64,000 nucleotides of DNA, from the NCBI GenBank assembly GCA_039707655.1, contig CM077665.1, positions 445,283,531 through 445,347,530 on the forward strand. The letters are read 5' to 3'. The number at the start of each line of letters is the position of its first letter. The stretch's first letter is position 1. Under the pieces are notes generated by a model, which was given only the letters and a program-made list of their open reading frames with translations, was not told the origin of the DNA and ran no database searches. The stretch comes from Elymus sibiricus (Eukaryota > Streptophyta > Magnoliopsida > Poales > Poaceae). The translations under genes and the position numbers were made by a program. Below, one piece after another: positions 31,300 to 43,820 of this stretch.

Positions 31300-32889
31300 G
31301 CCCCTAGGGAGGAGGTTGGTAGGAGTTAACCATCGCGCGCCCCCGATTCAATAGCACAAAGGATTTCAATCATGGATAAATTATGCTCCAACTTCATCGC
31401 ATAACTAGAAACTATACGTGCATGCTTCGGGAATCACAAACCTTAAAACCAATATTCTTACTAATCCACAATCATCCACTCATGCACCCACATATTACTA
31501 TCTTAATGTCGCAAAACTATTGCAGGGAATTAAACATATCATATTCAGTGATCTACAAGTTTTATGTAGGATTTTATGACTAACCATGCGAATGACCAAT
31601 TCATGTTGACTCTCTAAATAGGTATAAGTGAAGCATGAGAGTTTAATTCTTTCCAAAAAGACCATGCTCTAATAAGTAGAAGTGAAGCAAAAGAGCATTC
31701 TACAAATAACGGTTTTCTATATGTAGAGAAACAGGCATCCACTTCAAATGATATAAGTGAAGCACATGAAGCATTCTATAAAGCTATACTCAAAAGATAT
31801 AAGTGAAGTGCAAAGAGCATTCTATAAATCAACCATGGACTTTCCCATACCAGCATGGGACGCTCCAAGAATTTACGCATATCATGTGAATAAAAGAAAA
31901 ACCGAGACATATCGATAATTGTTGAAGAAGAAAGATGGGATGCCTTCCGGGGCATCCCCAAGCTTAGGCGCTTGAGTCTCCTTGAATATTTACCCAGGGG
32001 GTGCTTTGGTCATCCCCAAGCTTGAACTCCTGCCTCTCCTTATTCCTCTCATATCGATACCTGCTCGATCTTCGAACACTTCATCCACACAAAACTTAAC
32101 AAAACTTTTATTAGAAAGGTTAGTACATATAATCATCAAATCCCATCATGTTCTGCCATAACATTATTGTATAATTATAATACAACATTACCTACTATAT
32201 GATATCACAATTCTATAGCTCCCAAGGCAATGGGGCTCAACAAGAATTCAAACATAAGCAGATAAAGCAACTATAACAGCAATCTGTGAAAAATAGGACA
32301 GTCTGTAAAGATGCAGATGAAACCTATACTTTTGTAACTCAAAACATTCTGAAAAATTAGGACGTAATAAAACATTTGCATAAAAGTACTGTGTAAAAAT
32401 TTCAGAATTTGTTCATGCTCCAGTAAAATATTAAAATTCAAACACTACAGAAAAAATTTCTGTGTTTACACAGTACATATAAAACAAGCAATTTAAACAC
32501 CCTAAAGGTAAATCTTGGCACATTATTTTTATAATACAACAGATTTGTACAAAGGGATAATTATTTTTGTTCAAAAGTTTCTGTAATCAAGATTCACAAA
32601 GTTTCCATGGGCATGAACAAAAGTTCAAGGACGTCGCCCGCTTCAACGGTGCTCATCTTTCTCACTTTCACTTTTGTTTATGAAAAGGTTTTAGGTTCCC
32701 CACTTTATTTTTGTTTTTAATTATTTTAAAAGAACACAACAGAATAAAATGACTCTCTAAAACATTCGGGTTGTCTCCTTGGCAGAGCTTTCTTTAAAGC
32801 CATTAAGCTAGGCATACAGTGCTCAAGTAATTTATCCACCCGGATCCCAAGGTATATCAAAACCAATTTTAATTAACAATGATTTGTAA
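31300..32889 (-). mobile_element. Gypsy C internal region, non-coding
   Basis: No long frame. Contains two further inverse PPT-like motifs (GCATCCCCAAGCTTAGG at about 31951 and CATCCCCAAGCTTGAA at about 32010), and several 'ataagtgaagca' repeats (31620-31810) of the kind also seen in D near 40140-40320. Confidence 0.6.
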
Positions 32890-34171
32890 TTAATTAGTGA
32901 GAACAAAGTGATATATATATATATATATATATATCATGTGAAAACGAAGTCTAACTCTCATCCTATGCATTGGCATGTCATAAAAGAACAATTCATTCAC
33001 ACAAAGAAAAGGCCAATACATAGCATAAGTAGTTTCTTGTAATTTTATCATATTAGAAACATAGAGAGGTGAAGATTTGGTTCCTCTCTCATAATAATTG
33101 CAAGTAGGAGCAGCAAGCACATGCATATTATATTCATCAAAATCATCATGTGTAATGGTAAAATGCAGCCCGTCAATATAATCCTTAATAAGCGAAAACT
33201 TCTCCGATATGGTGTAGTTGGGAGAATTCAAAAAGATAATAGGACTATCATGTGTGGGTGCAATAGCAACAATTTCATTCTTAACCTAAGTAACTATAGC
33301 AACTTCATCTCCATAAGCATAATTCATATTGGCATCATGGCCACAAGCATAGCAAGCATCAAGTTCGTCAAAAATGGATACTTCAAGCGGATCCAAGGGA
33401 TCATAGCATTCATCCTTCGGTAAGCACGAAGGGAAATTAAACAATGTATGAGCTGAAGAGTTACTCTCATTAGAAGGTGGGCACGGGTGATCAGTCCGCT
33501 CTTCCTCCTTTTGTTCATCACTCTCCTCCTCATCTTTTTATCTAATGAGCTCACAGTTTCAGCAATTTCTTCTTCCATACATTCCTGCAAAATATTAATC
33601 TCTTCCAAGGCAGCGGACATTCTTTCAATAAATTCTTGAACATAAGCTTTAGAAGCACATTTTTCATAGCAATTTTTAAGTATGGCAAAATTTTCAGATT
33701 TGTAAAGAATAGCACCATACTTTTCAATCAAAGAAGCAATTTCATCTGCACCATTAAAAGCAACAAATTCTTCAATTTGTTCGATGTCATAATAACTGTA
33801 GACATCCTTGGCATATGAAGATAGTATTTCATTATCGTTAAACACACATTGCTAGGGAAGGTGTTTTTAGTGTCTTCAGAACAACTAGTAAAATCATGTA
33901 TTTTTGCATAAATTCCAAGCATAGCAACACAAACAATTAATTTGATGCCATAAGAGTTTCCCTTTTTGAGATAATCGGTGTCGCACAAAACGAGCATGCT
34001 CATCTAATGATTTTCCCTCAACTAAGCTAGTTGGGTTCTCAGCACGAGCACAAAGGGATCGAAGATGATCCAAGTAAAAAGCTTCAGCAGTATGGTAGAT
34101 TTTGGGTGGTTCCTCAACCAGTGGTTAGCAAGTACAACTAATGTTTTTGGTATTTTGCGTTTTCTACCCAT
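32890..34171 (-). pseudogene. Gypsy C ORFs of unknown function in place of gag, decayed
   Basis: Reading leftward from the PBS, an ATG at 34169-34171 begins MGRKRKIPKTLVVLANHW. After a frameshift it continues YHTAEAFYLDHLRSLCARAE, SLDEHARFVRHRLSQKGKLL, then (33845 downward) YYDIEQIEEFVAFNGADEIA, NCYEKCASKAYVQEFIERM and EECMEEE-like acidic sequence. A last block (about 33390-32890) reads LDACYACGHDANMNYAYGDE, a stop, then SPNYTISEKFSLIKDYIDGL, HITHDDFDEYN-like and CNYYERGTKSSPLYVSN. I recognise no gag, protease or pol motif. It runs into an (AT)n repeat at its end. It is probably one or two family-specific proteins, with at least two frameshifts and stops. Confidence 0.5.
32911..32934. repeat. 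(AT)12 microsatellite
   Basis: Twelve AT units inside gypsy C, at the end of its last minus-strand ORF. Confidence 0.95.
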
Positions 34172-34266
34172 AACTAAAGATAGAAAACAACCTACAACAG
34201 AAAATAAAATTACTTAATAGTAAAGCAAACAAGAACACACGAGAATATCAACCGCTACGCTATTGC

Positions 34267-34284
34267 TCTCGGGCAATGGCGCTA
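34267..34284 (-). promoter_or_regulatory. Primer-binding site of gypsy C
   Basis: Minus-strand TAGCGCCATTGCCCGAGA, a mutated Athila-type site, 11 bases inside the right LTR. It fixes the minus orientation of C. Confidence 0.65.
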
Positions 34285-34295
34285 GAAAAAGGTCT

Positions 34296-35838
34296 TGATA
34301 ACCCACAAGTGTAGGGGATCGTTTGTAGCCTTTTTCGATAAGTAAGAGTGTCGAACCCAACGAGAAGATAAAGGTACAATTAATATTCTCTCAAGTTCTA
34401 TCGACCACCGATACAACTCTATGCATGCTAACGCTTACTTTACCTAGAACAAGTATGAAACTACTTTGCAGGAAGGAAACTAGAAGTACTTAGTAGGAGT
34501 AATAGATAGTTTTGCAAGAAAATAAAAAACAAGTAAATAAAAGTTAAGGGATGTTTTAGATAAATATTGATTGATTTAGTTGTTTAGTAGAAAGTTTTTT
34601 TGTAACACAAGAGAAGGATTTGTCCCTAGGCAATCGATAACTAGATCGGTAATCATTATTGCAGTTTTATATGAGGGAGAGACATACGCTAACATACTTT
34701 CCGTACTTGGATCATATGAACTTATGATTGGACCTCTAGCAAGCATCCGCAACTACTAGAGATCATTAAGGTAAACCCAACCATAGCATTAACACTTTAA
34801 GTCCCCTTTACTCCCATATGCGACAACCCCCTTACTCGGGTGTAAGCTCCTGTCAGTCTAGTCGCCCACTATAAGAGAGTCATGGACGTATTGCAACACC
34901 CTACAGCGGGAATCCTCCACGTGTATGTGCGGCATGGAAGGCACCATAGGTCAGCACCAAAATAAGACATACAACTCAAACCAATCACAATCATCAATGA
35001 ACTCATAGTACAAAAGAAATCTACTCAAACATCATAGGATAGCCACACATCATTGGATAATAATATATAGAATTAAGTGCCATGTTTAAGTAGAGATTAC
35101 AGCAAGGAATAGAGGTTTTACACCGCTGCATAGAGGGGGAGAGAGTTGGTGGTGACGGCGGCGACGTTGTTGGTGTAGATCGTTGTCACAATGGTTGCCT
35201 CGGCGGCGTTTCGGCACCAACGGGAGAGGAGGAGAGATCCCCCTGCTTCTTCTTCTTCCTTGGTCTCCCCCTCGATGGTAGGAGAGTTTCCCCTCTGGTC
35301 CATGGCCGACATTGCTCCCGAAGGGCAGGAGCCCCTCCGAGATTGGATCTCTCTCTCTGTTTCCCTCATGTTTTCGCGACTGTTTTCTGACCCCTTCACC
35401 ATTTCTTAAATATCCGGAGATCCGTAACTCCGATCGGGCTGAAATTTTGAGTGGATTTTCCCATGGAAAATATCTTTATTGCGGCAAAAGAAGGGAACCA
35501 ACTGATAATTGGGTGGCCACAAGCCATCGGGGCATGGCCACCCCCCTGGTCGTGCCCTATTGGCTTGTGGGCACCTCACACACCGTGTTGCGTTGATTCT
35601 TCTTCCCAAAATTCTCATATATTCCAAAAATATCTCCGTAAATTTTCATCATGTTTGGACTTCATTTGATATGGATTTTCTATTAAACAGAAAACATACA
35701 AAAAATAGGAGCTGGCACAGGGCACTGGATCGGTAAGTTAGTCCCAAAACTAATATAAAATTTTGCCAAAAGTATATGAAAGTTCTAGAATATTGGCATG
35801 AAACAATCAAAAAATATAGATACGACGGAGACATATCA
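34296..35838 (-). repeat. Gypsy C right (5') LTR, complete (1543 bp)
   Basis: On the plus strand it runs from TGATAACCCACAAG to GAGACATATCA, so on the minus strand it begins TGATATGTCTCCGTCG. Co-linear with 17395-18561 and with the C2 LTR 61791-63298. Confidence 0.83.
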
Positions 35839-36182
35839 TCATGTGTCGCTCTACTGTGTAACTGTTATATGATGAATGTCATCCAAATCAATTATCCATC
35901 ACTGATCCATGACCTACGCTTTTCTCTTATTGGTTGCTGTTAAGTTACTTTCGTTACTACTGCTATTACAATCAATACAATCTGTTGCTTTTTACTATTC
36001 CTATTGCTTTTGCTACTGTGCTACTAAAAACTCCACTGCAAAATAAATTTTAGGTGTGGTTGAATTGACATCTCAACTGCTAGGACCAAATATTCTATGT
36101 CTCCCCTTGTGTCGAATCAATAAATTTTGGTGAAATACTACCCTCGAAGACTATTTCCATCCCCTATACTTGTGGGTTATCA
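35839..36182 (+). repeat. A' gypsy 5' LTR, last part
   Basis: Matches the last 377 bases of the A LTR ('taactgttatatgatgaat', 'taggtgtggttgaattgaca', 'ctccccttgtgtcgaatcaa', 'cttgtgggttatca') and continues into a PBS (36193-36210, TGGCACCGTTGTCGGGGA). It completes the LTR begun at 14003. Confidence 0.75.
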
Positions 36183-36256
36183 AGACTTTTTTTGGCACCG
36201 TTGTCGGGGACCATAGCTCTATTTATTGTGTTCACCAAGGATTTTTAATTATCACT

Positions 36257-36911
36257 ATGAAGAATCTGAAAGACGTTAAAACCAAGATCGTACCCTCTAG
36301 GACGAGGGTGGGTAAGGAATTGCCATCTAGCTCTGCACTTGATTCACCTTTTGTTTTGAGTAAGCTTGCGACACCACCACCTGATATTCTATCTGATATG
36401 TCGCAAGTAATTGATGATGCTACTTCTGCTCTAAATGAAAATTATGATGATGCTACTACTATGCTAGATGAAACTGAACATGTGCTACTAGGTGATCAAC
36501 TTGATGCTCATATTGCTAAATCTAGAGAACTTGAGAATGTTGAAAGTGATGAAAATTATGATTCGCCTATTCTGTCTAGATCTCCTACTAGAATTGAAAT
36601 GCCGGCTGTACCTGATGGTTATCTTATGGATGGGGAGATAGCTAGAGACTTTCTTGCTTGTAATAATAGAGATGATCTTAAGAAACTGCTGAGTAAACTA
36701 AAAGAAAAATCTATGAAGGAAAAAATGAAATATGATTTTAAATTTGCTACTTCTCCTATATTTATTACTGATAAGAATTATGAATTCTTTCTTGATCCTG
36801 AGTTGATTACTTTGGTATAATTTGATCCTTTTCATGGTTATGAATCTGGAACTGTCGTGGCACACCTTACCAAATTAAATGATATTGCCACCCTATTTGC
36901 TAATGAGGAAA
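36257..36911 (+). pseudogene. A' gypsy gag, first part
   Basis: ATG at 36257 (MKNLKDVKTKIVPSRTRVG), then SKLATPPPDILSDMSQVIDD and KKLLSKLKEKSMKEKMKYDF, closely parallel to element A gag. A stop at 36818-36820 follows ELITLV. The gag sequence then goes on (AHLTKLNDIATLF) until it is cut by Copia2 LTR sequence at about 36912. It resumes at 59968, with about 420 bases of gag missing between. Confidence 0.78.
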
Positions 36912-37182
36912 CAAATCCGCTCACACAATGCGAGATGTCGTGATTCCACCAGTGGTGCCCTTGAAGGCGGCGATCGAACCTTTACAAACAAGGTTGGGGC
37001 AATCTCCACAACTTAATTGGAGGCTCCCAACACCACCACGAAGCTTCACCACAAAGGATTGTGGCTCCGAGGTGACCTCAACTGGCTAGGGTGCTCAAAC
37101 ACCCAAGAGTAGCAAGATCCGCAAGGTATTAGTGGGGGGAATCAAATTTCTCTTGGTGGAAGTGTAGATCGGGGCCCTAACG
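36912..37182 (-). repeat. Copia2 left LTR, inner fragment
   Basis: Nearly identical to 58680-58945 inside the complete Copia2 LTR ('cacacaatgcgagatgtc', 'ttggggcaatctccacaact', 'ttggaggctcccaacaccac', 'aaatttctcttggtggaagt'). It stops at GGGGCCCT where element D begins. Confidence 0.8.
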
Positions 37183-38753
37183 TGACTTGGACTGCGTCGG
37201 TATTTCCCCAAAGAGGAAGGGATAATGCAGCACAGCGACGGTAAGTATTTCCCTCAGTTATGAAACCAAGGTTATCGAACCAGTAGGAGGATCACCACCA
37301 CCCAATATGCAGCACCTGCACACAAACAACAAATACATGCAACCCGACGCGAAAGAGAGGTTGTCAATCTCTCTACGGTAAATAGATAGATTAGGTAGTG
37401 ATAGATAGGAGAGATAGATCTCTCAAGAAGACAAATAAAAAAGAGTAAATATGCAGCAATATGTTTTTGGGTTTTTGGTTTTGTAGATCTGAAAACAAAG
37501 ATTGCAAAAAACGTAGATCGGAAAGCAATATGATAGGAAAAGTAGACCCGGGGGCCGTCGGGTTCACTAGCGGCTTCTCTCATGAGTATAGCGCACGGTG
37601 GGTGAACAAATTACTGTTGGGCAATTGATAGAAAATCGAATAGTCATGACGATATCCAAGGCGATGATCATTATATAGGCATCACGTCCAAGATAGATAG
37701 ACCGACTCCTGCCTGCATCTACCTCTATTACTCCACACATCGACCGCTATCCAGCATGCATCTAGTGTATTAAGTTCATGGAAAAACGAAGTAATGCAAT
37801 AAGAACGATGACATGATGTTGACAAGATCTATTCATGTAGGAATAGACCCCATCTTGTTATCCTTAATAGCAACGATACATGCGTGTCTTGCTGCCCCTT
37901 CTGTCACTGGGAAAGAACACCGCAAGATCGAACCCATCATAAAGCACGTCTTCCCATGGCAAGAAAAATCGATCTAGTTGGCCTAACTAAACCAAAGATT
38001 CGAAGAAGAAATACGAGGCTATAAGTAATCATGCATATAAGAGATCAAAGAAGACTCAAATAATATTCATGGATAGAAACTAATCATGAACTCAAAATTC
38101 ATCGGATCCCAACAAACACACCGCAAAAGTTTACATCAAATAGATCTCCAAGAGACCATTGTATTGAGAATCATAAGAGAGAGAGAAGAACCCATCTAGC
38201 TACTGCCTACGGACCCGAAGGTCTATGGTGGACTACTCACGCATCATCGGAGAGGCACCTTTGAGGAAGATGAACCCCTCCGTGATGGTGTTTAGATTGG
38301 ATATCGAGGTTCTGGAACTTGCGGCGGTTGGAATTGTGTTTTGTCGACTCCTCTAGGGTTTTTGGATTTCCTGGGAATTTATAGGCACTATAGTCGGCTA
38401 AGGGGGTGCCCGAGGTGCCCAGCCCCCACCAGGCCACGCCAGGGGGCCTCTGGCGCGCCCTGGTGGGTGCTGGCCACCCTGGGACCCCTCTTCTGGTGTT
38501 CTTTGGCCCATCTTCTTTCTTCTGGTCTGTAAAAAATCCACAAAAATCCCCGCAGCGTTTTGTCTCCGTTTGGTACTGATTTTCTGCGAAGTAAAAAACA
38601 AGCAAAAATAGCAACTGGCACTTTGGCACTATGTCAATAGGTTAGTCCCAAAAAATGATATAAAACTGTAATAAAATGATTGTAAAACATCCAAGAATGA
38701 TAATATAACAGCATGGAACATGCAAAAATTATAGATACGTTGGAGACGTATCA
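37183..38753 (-). repeat. Gypsy D left (3') LTR (1571 bp)
   Basis: On the minus strand it starts TGATACGTCTCCAACG at 38753 and ends ...GACGCAGTCCAAGTCA at 37183. Co-linear with 42183-42953, and related to the B-type LTR ('ggttatcgaacca', 'ttccctcagt', 'ggatcccaacaaaca'). A TATAAATT box on the minus strand lies near 38380-38387. Confidence 0.8.
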
Positions 38754-41247
38754 GCATCCCCAAGCTTAATTCCTACTCGTCCTCGAGTAGGTAAATGATA
38801 AAAACAGAATTTTTGATGTGGAATGCTGCCTAACATGTTCATCATATTATTTTCTTCTTTGTATAGCATGGAAATTTGGACTTGCAAATGATTCAAAGTA
38901 ATAGTCTAGTTTTAACATAATGACTTCAATACTCAAGCAAGTCAACAAGCAACCATGTCTTTCGAAATATCAACACTAAAGAAAGTTATCCCTAGCCCAT
39001 CATGCTCAATCATTGATCCATTCATGAAACACACTCAAATATTAGCTATGCCCAATGCTCAAGTACGATCATAGTGCCCCCTAGTTGGTGCTTATAAGAG
39101 AAGATGGGGACTCAAAGAAAAAAATAAAAATTGCATAAAGTAAATAGATAGGCCCTTCGCAGAGGGAAGTAGGGATTTGTAGAGGTGCGAGAGCTCCAAG
39201 TTTTAAATTGAGAGAGAAAAAATATTTTGGGTGGCATGCTTTTCCTGTCAACGAAAATGACAAAGTAGCTCACAATACTTTCCATGCTAGATATATCATA
39301 GGCGGTTCCCAAACAGAAAATAAAGTTTATTCATTTTTCCACCAAACTTTCACTTTCCATGGCGGGGCGTTTCCACGGTTGCCTTCCATACCAACACTTT
39401 CCAAGGAATTTATTATTTGACAACATAAAGTAAATATATTTTTCTTTTTCATTTCGGGAATGGGCAACCCTATTACCGCCGCACTCTCGTGCAATGACAA
39501 GTGAATAAACACTCATCTTGAGAATAACACATCTAGCATGGAAAAATATTGGATACTTCCCACCGTTTCATGAGCGGTACGGGCACACAAAAGAGAAAAT
39601 TTATTTTGAAAATTGAGAGATGGCACATACAAATTTGCTTGGAACGGCATGGAGATACCGCATATAAGTAGTTATGGTGGACTCATAAGGCAAAACTTGG
39701 TTTAAGGGTTTTGGATGCACAGGTAGTATTTCTACTTAGTACAAATGAAGGCTAGCAAATAGATGGGGAAGCAACCAAACCAAGAAACGAAAAATCACAT
39801 AAGTGAGCATTGAACATAACTAACACCGAATCATGCACCACAAGTAGGATGTAACTTCATTGCATAACTATTGACTTTTGTGCATGCGTAGGGAATCAAA
39901 AACCTTAACACCAATATTCCTACTAAGCATAATTACTCATTAACATGACTCACATATTACTATCATCATGTTTCAAAACTATTACAAGGAATCAAGTTTA
40001 ATTTGTACAATGATCTTCATGAAAGTTTTTATTATATCCTCCTTGGATATCTATCACTCTGGGACTAGTTTCATATATTGCCATTGCTTTTTGGCAAGCT
40101 CAAACAAATTTAAGTGAAGCACATGAGCATAAAGATTTCATTTATCAAAAAGGTATAAGTGAAGCATGAGAGGATTTCTTCAAAATTTTACTAACTCTCA
40201 AATTAATCTAAGTGAAGCATGAGAGTATTTCTACAAAAGTTTCCAAGCACACCGTGCTCAAAAAGATATAAGTGAAGCACTAGAGCAATTCTATAGCTCA
40301 ATAACTTTAAGTGAAGCACATAGAGCAATTCTAACAAATCATAGCATGATTTTGGCTTTCTCAAATAGGTGTGTACAGCAAGGATATAAAGGAAAAATAA
40401 CAAACAAACCAAGCAAAGATACAAGACGCTCCAAGCAAAATACATGATATGTGACGAATAAAAATATAGCTCCAAGTAAAATACCGATGGTTGTTAGAAG
40501 AAAGAAGGGATGCCACTCGGGGGCATCCCCAAGCTTAGTTGCTTGTTACTCTTTGGATATATCTTGGGGGTGCGGTAGCATCCCCAAGCTTAGGCTTTTG
40601 CTACTCCTTATTCCTTCATCCATCGTGATCTCACCCAAAACTTGAAAACTTCAATCACACAAAACTCAACAAAATCTTCGTGAGATCCATTAGTATAGTA
40701 AAGCAAATCACTACTTTAGGTACTGTTGTAAACCCATTCAAATTTTATAATTGCATTATACCTACTGTATTTTAACTTTACCATGGCTTATACCCCCCAA
40801 TACAAACCATAGATTCATCAAAACAAGCACACAATGCAACAAAAACAGAATCTGTCTCAAACAGAACAGTCTGTAGTAATCTGTACTCTACCCATACTTC
40901 TGTACCTCTAAAAATTCTAAAAAATTAGGAAAACATAAGGAATTTGTATAGCAACACTGTGTTAAAATTTCAGCTCAAGATCACGTTCCAGAAAAAAATT
41001 AAAATTCATATACTGGACGCAAAGTTTCTGTTTCAGATTCAGCATCACTTCAACTCATCCTATGAATCATCCTAACGGTTCTACTTGGCACAAACACTAA
41101 ATAAACCATAAAAACACAATCATAACAGAGGCATAATTGTGTCAACACTCAAAAACAGAAAGGAAAAGCAAAAATTTATTTATTCATTGGGTTGCCTCCC
41201 AACAAGCGCTATCGTTTTACGCCCCTAGCTAGGCATATTGGATAGAT
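38754..41247 (-). mobile_element. Gypsy D non-coding internal region
   Basis: Begins with inverse PPT (GCATCCCCAAGCTTAATTCC) and the perfect hairpin CTACTCGTCCTCGAGTAG (38773-38790). The stretch 39090-39800 is co-linear, in inverse orientation, with A 26450-27200. Two more inverse PPT-like motifs occur at about 40525 and 40582. 'ataagtgaagca' repeats lie at 40100-40320. No coding frame of note. Confidence 0.65.
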
Positions 41248-41942
41248 TCAAGTATTGTCATCTTTGGTTTTGGTTGAGGAACTTTTGTCAAGAGGTTTTG
41301 CAAATAAAACTTGAAACACATCATCCATAGCAACCTTAGCACTATGAAGTTGTCCCTCTACGTACCCCCTTTGATTACCGGCTACGATCCAAGAGTATTT
41401 TTGGTTTACATCATTGAAGACTTGTTTAATCATATCTAAAACGGGGACTTCCTTTTTGAGATTATCATCAAAGATTTGATTATTTCCAAGCAAATATCTC
41501 ATCATGTAATCACTATTGTAAAGGATTTCTCCTATTACCATTTTTTCACGGCTCATAACATAAAAGTCAAAGATCTCCCTAGCTTCCCGTACTATATGAT
41601 CAAATTCATGCATGAGAACAAGGGTAGCCAACTTCTTAGCCTTAGGATTCTTAATGACGGGTAGCTCATAAAACAATCTTTGCAAGCTAGGATGGGTACG
41701 AATAAATCTATTTTCAAGTTTTAGACTAACGACGAGATAGCTTCCGCATAAGATTTAGTTCTTTTCAGAATAAGGGTATCATCGAGAGTCAAATTCCCAA
41801 CGCAATTAAAAAACTCTTGAATAGTTTCTTTTCCTATAACGTTCCCTTGCCCCAAAACAAAAGTTTTAGAATCAAGATTGGCAGAACGTCCAATTTTAGG
41901 AGTCCTGCCATCATCCGTTTCTGCCATACCAAAATCACTCAT
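41248..41942 (-). pseudogene. Gypsy D-specific ORF of unknown function (about 230 codons, one frameshift)
   Basis: The minus-strand ATG at 41940-41942 begins MSDFGMAETDDGRTPKIG, then NLDSKTFVLGQGNVIGKETI, FNCVGNLTLDDTLILKRTKS, to a stop at 41721-41723. A one-base slip near 41725 leads into SLQRLFYELPVIKNPKAKKL, VLMHEFDHIVREAREIFDFY, EILYNSDYMMRYLLGNNQIF, YSWIVAGNQRGYVEGQLHSA, ending at 41248. It stands just inside the PBS where gag belongs, but I see no gag, zinc knuckle, protease or pol motif. It looks helical and charged. The rest of the frame is well preserved. Unknown protein; possibly a captured or strongly diverged gag. Confidence 0.5.
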
Positions 41943-42154
41943 GGTGACAAGCAAACAAGAGATCTGACAAGAAAAACGGCAAACGGAAAAGAGGGCAAAT
42001 AAAACGGTAAATTGGCGAAGTGGGGGAGAGGAAAACGAGAGGCAAATGGCAAATAAAGTAATTGCAAGGAGATGAGATTTTTGATTAGGAACCTGGTAGA
42101 TGATGATGGAGTCCCCACGGCGCCTACGATAGGCACGTAGAAGAGACCGCTTCC

Positions 42155-42172
42155 TCCCCGGCAATGGCACCA
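42155..42172 (-). promoter_or_regulatory. Primer-binding site of gypsy D
   Basis: Minus-strand TGGTGCCATTGCCGGGGA, 10 bases inside the right LTR; an Athila-type site with two changes. Confidence 0.7.
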
Positions 42173-42182
42173 GAAATTCCTT

Positions 42183-42953
42183 TGACGTTACCTGGACTGC
42201 GTCGGTATTTCCCCAAAGAGGAAGGGATGATGCAGCACAGCGATGATAAGTATTTCCCTCAGTTATGAAACCAAGGTTATCGAACCAGTAGGAGGATCAC
42301 CACCACCCAATAAGCAGCACCTGCACACAAACAACAAATACTTGCAACCCGATGCGAAAGAGAGGTTGTCAATCTCTCTACGGTAAATAGATAGATTAGG
42401 TAGTGATAGATAGGAGAGATAGATCTCTCAAGAAGACAAATAAAAAAGAGTAAATATGCAGCAATATGTTTTTGGGTTTTTGGTTTTGTAGATCTGAAAA
42501 CAAAGATTGCAAAAAACGTAAATCGGAAAGCAATATGATAGGAAAAGTAGACCCGGGGGCCGTAGGGTTCACTAGTGGCTTCTCTCATGAGTATAGCGCA
42601 CGGTGGGTGAACAAATTACTGTTGGGCAATTGATAGAAAATCGAATAGTCATGACGATATCCAAGGCGATGATCATTATATAGGCATCACATCCAAGATA
42701 GATAGACCGACTCCTGCCTGCATCTACCTCTATTACTCCACACATCGACCGCTATCCAGCATGCATCTAGTGTATTAAGTTCATGGGAAAACGGAGTAAT
42801 GCAATAAGAACGATGACATGATGTAGACAAAATCTATTCATGTAGGAATAGACCCCATCTTGTTATCCTTAATAGCAACGATACATGCGTGTCTTGCTGC
42901 CCCTTCTGTCACTGGGAAAGAACACCGCAAGATCGAACCCATCACAAAGCACC
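42183..42953 (-). repeat. Gypsy D right (5') LTR, truncated to about half
   Basis: Almost identical to the first 770 bases of 37183-38753, then broken at 'cacaaagcacc', where Copia1 leader sequence starts. The loss removes the D promoter region on this side. Confidence 0.8.
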
Positions 42954-43820
42954 CCTTCCGTCTAACTTGGTTTTGCAGGATGGTTTGCATGTGATGTGGT
43001 ATAGCAAGTCTCATATTAATTCAATTATGTATGAGATGACTATATGATGTAATTTGATTAACATGACCTGTGTGTCATGATTCGGCATGATGGCTGGAGC
43101 CATATGATTGCACTTAAATGACCTGCGTGTCAACCTTATGTAATGCACTTATTTTATTAGCTATAGAGATAGCAATATTATCTGGTGCATCGACAAGGTG
43201 GTGGCAATCTTCGCGAAGGTGTACACCAACGCAAATGCCGATACGAAGAAATGTTTGACTTCTCCGTCAGAAGGGGCTATACCATGTCATGCTAATTATG
43301 AATTGCCTGTGTTTATCCCTTATAATGCACCCTTCTTGATTGAGCGGTAGTCGCTTTTTATTAGGGTAATCTCTCACAAAAATATCAAGTAGTTAGTGTT
43401 CTCCCAAGTGTAGCACCATCACAGCATCCTTCCTTTCGAGGTGCGCCATGATCTACATGGGTACGAACGATTGTACGGGTGTAAGGCGGGTGAGGTCAGA
43501 CCTCGCAGCAAGATCACTTGGTTATCTTGACGTTCATGGCAGGATCGTCCTGAGCTCGGAACACACGCATCGAAAGATGAACAAGAGTCACATGTGTATG
43601 CGATTGGCATGTTTGCCTACCAATTAAAATTCGCGGCATCAGTGTTCATCTCGAACAATGGCGTTGAATTGAAATATGGATCTTGCATCACTCACAATCA
43701 ATTATGAGAGATATTGATTTGAGTGGGAGCGTACCTTAGAATAAAACTGTTTATTCACTAGTGCAAATTTATTATGAACAAAAGTCTAAAGTGAATTTTG
43801 TGTTTACCGTTGTAGATCAC
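42954..43820 (+). mobile_element. Copia1 5' leader remnant, 5' LTR absent
   Basis: Non-coding sequence before gag. Neither a TGTAGGAG LTR start nor a TGGTATCAGAGC PBS is found here, so the 5' end of Copia1 was deleted. It begins with CCTTCCG, which also stands just right of the 3' LTR (49880-49886). That is either a relic of the target duplication or chance. Confidence 0.55.

Noticed and set aside
32911..32934. AT repeat as a possible regulatory or recombination site
   Set aside because: A plain microsatellite at the end of a decayed ORF; nothing links it to function.
37272..37583. 103-codon minus-strand frame repeated at 42277-42588
   Set aside because: The duplication exists because both lie in the two LTRs of element D; conservation is that of the LTR, not evidence of a gene.
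42954..42960. CCTTCCG on both sides of Copia1 as a proof of target duplication
   Set aside because: Without the 5' LTR the left copy may be chance; right copy is also part of the Copia2 LTR. Kept only as a remark.
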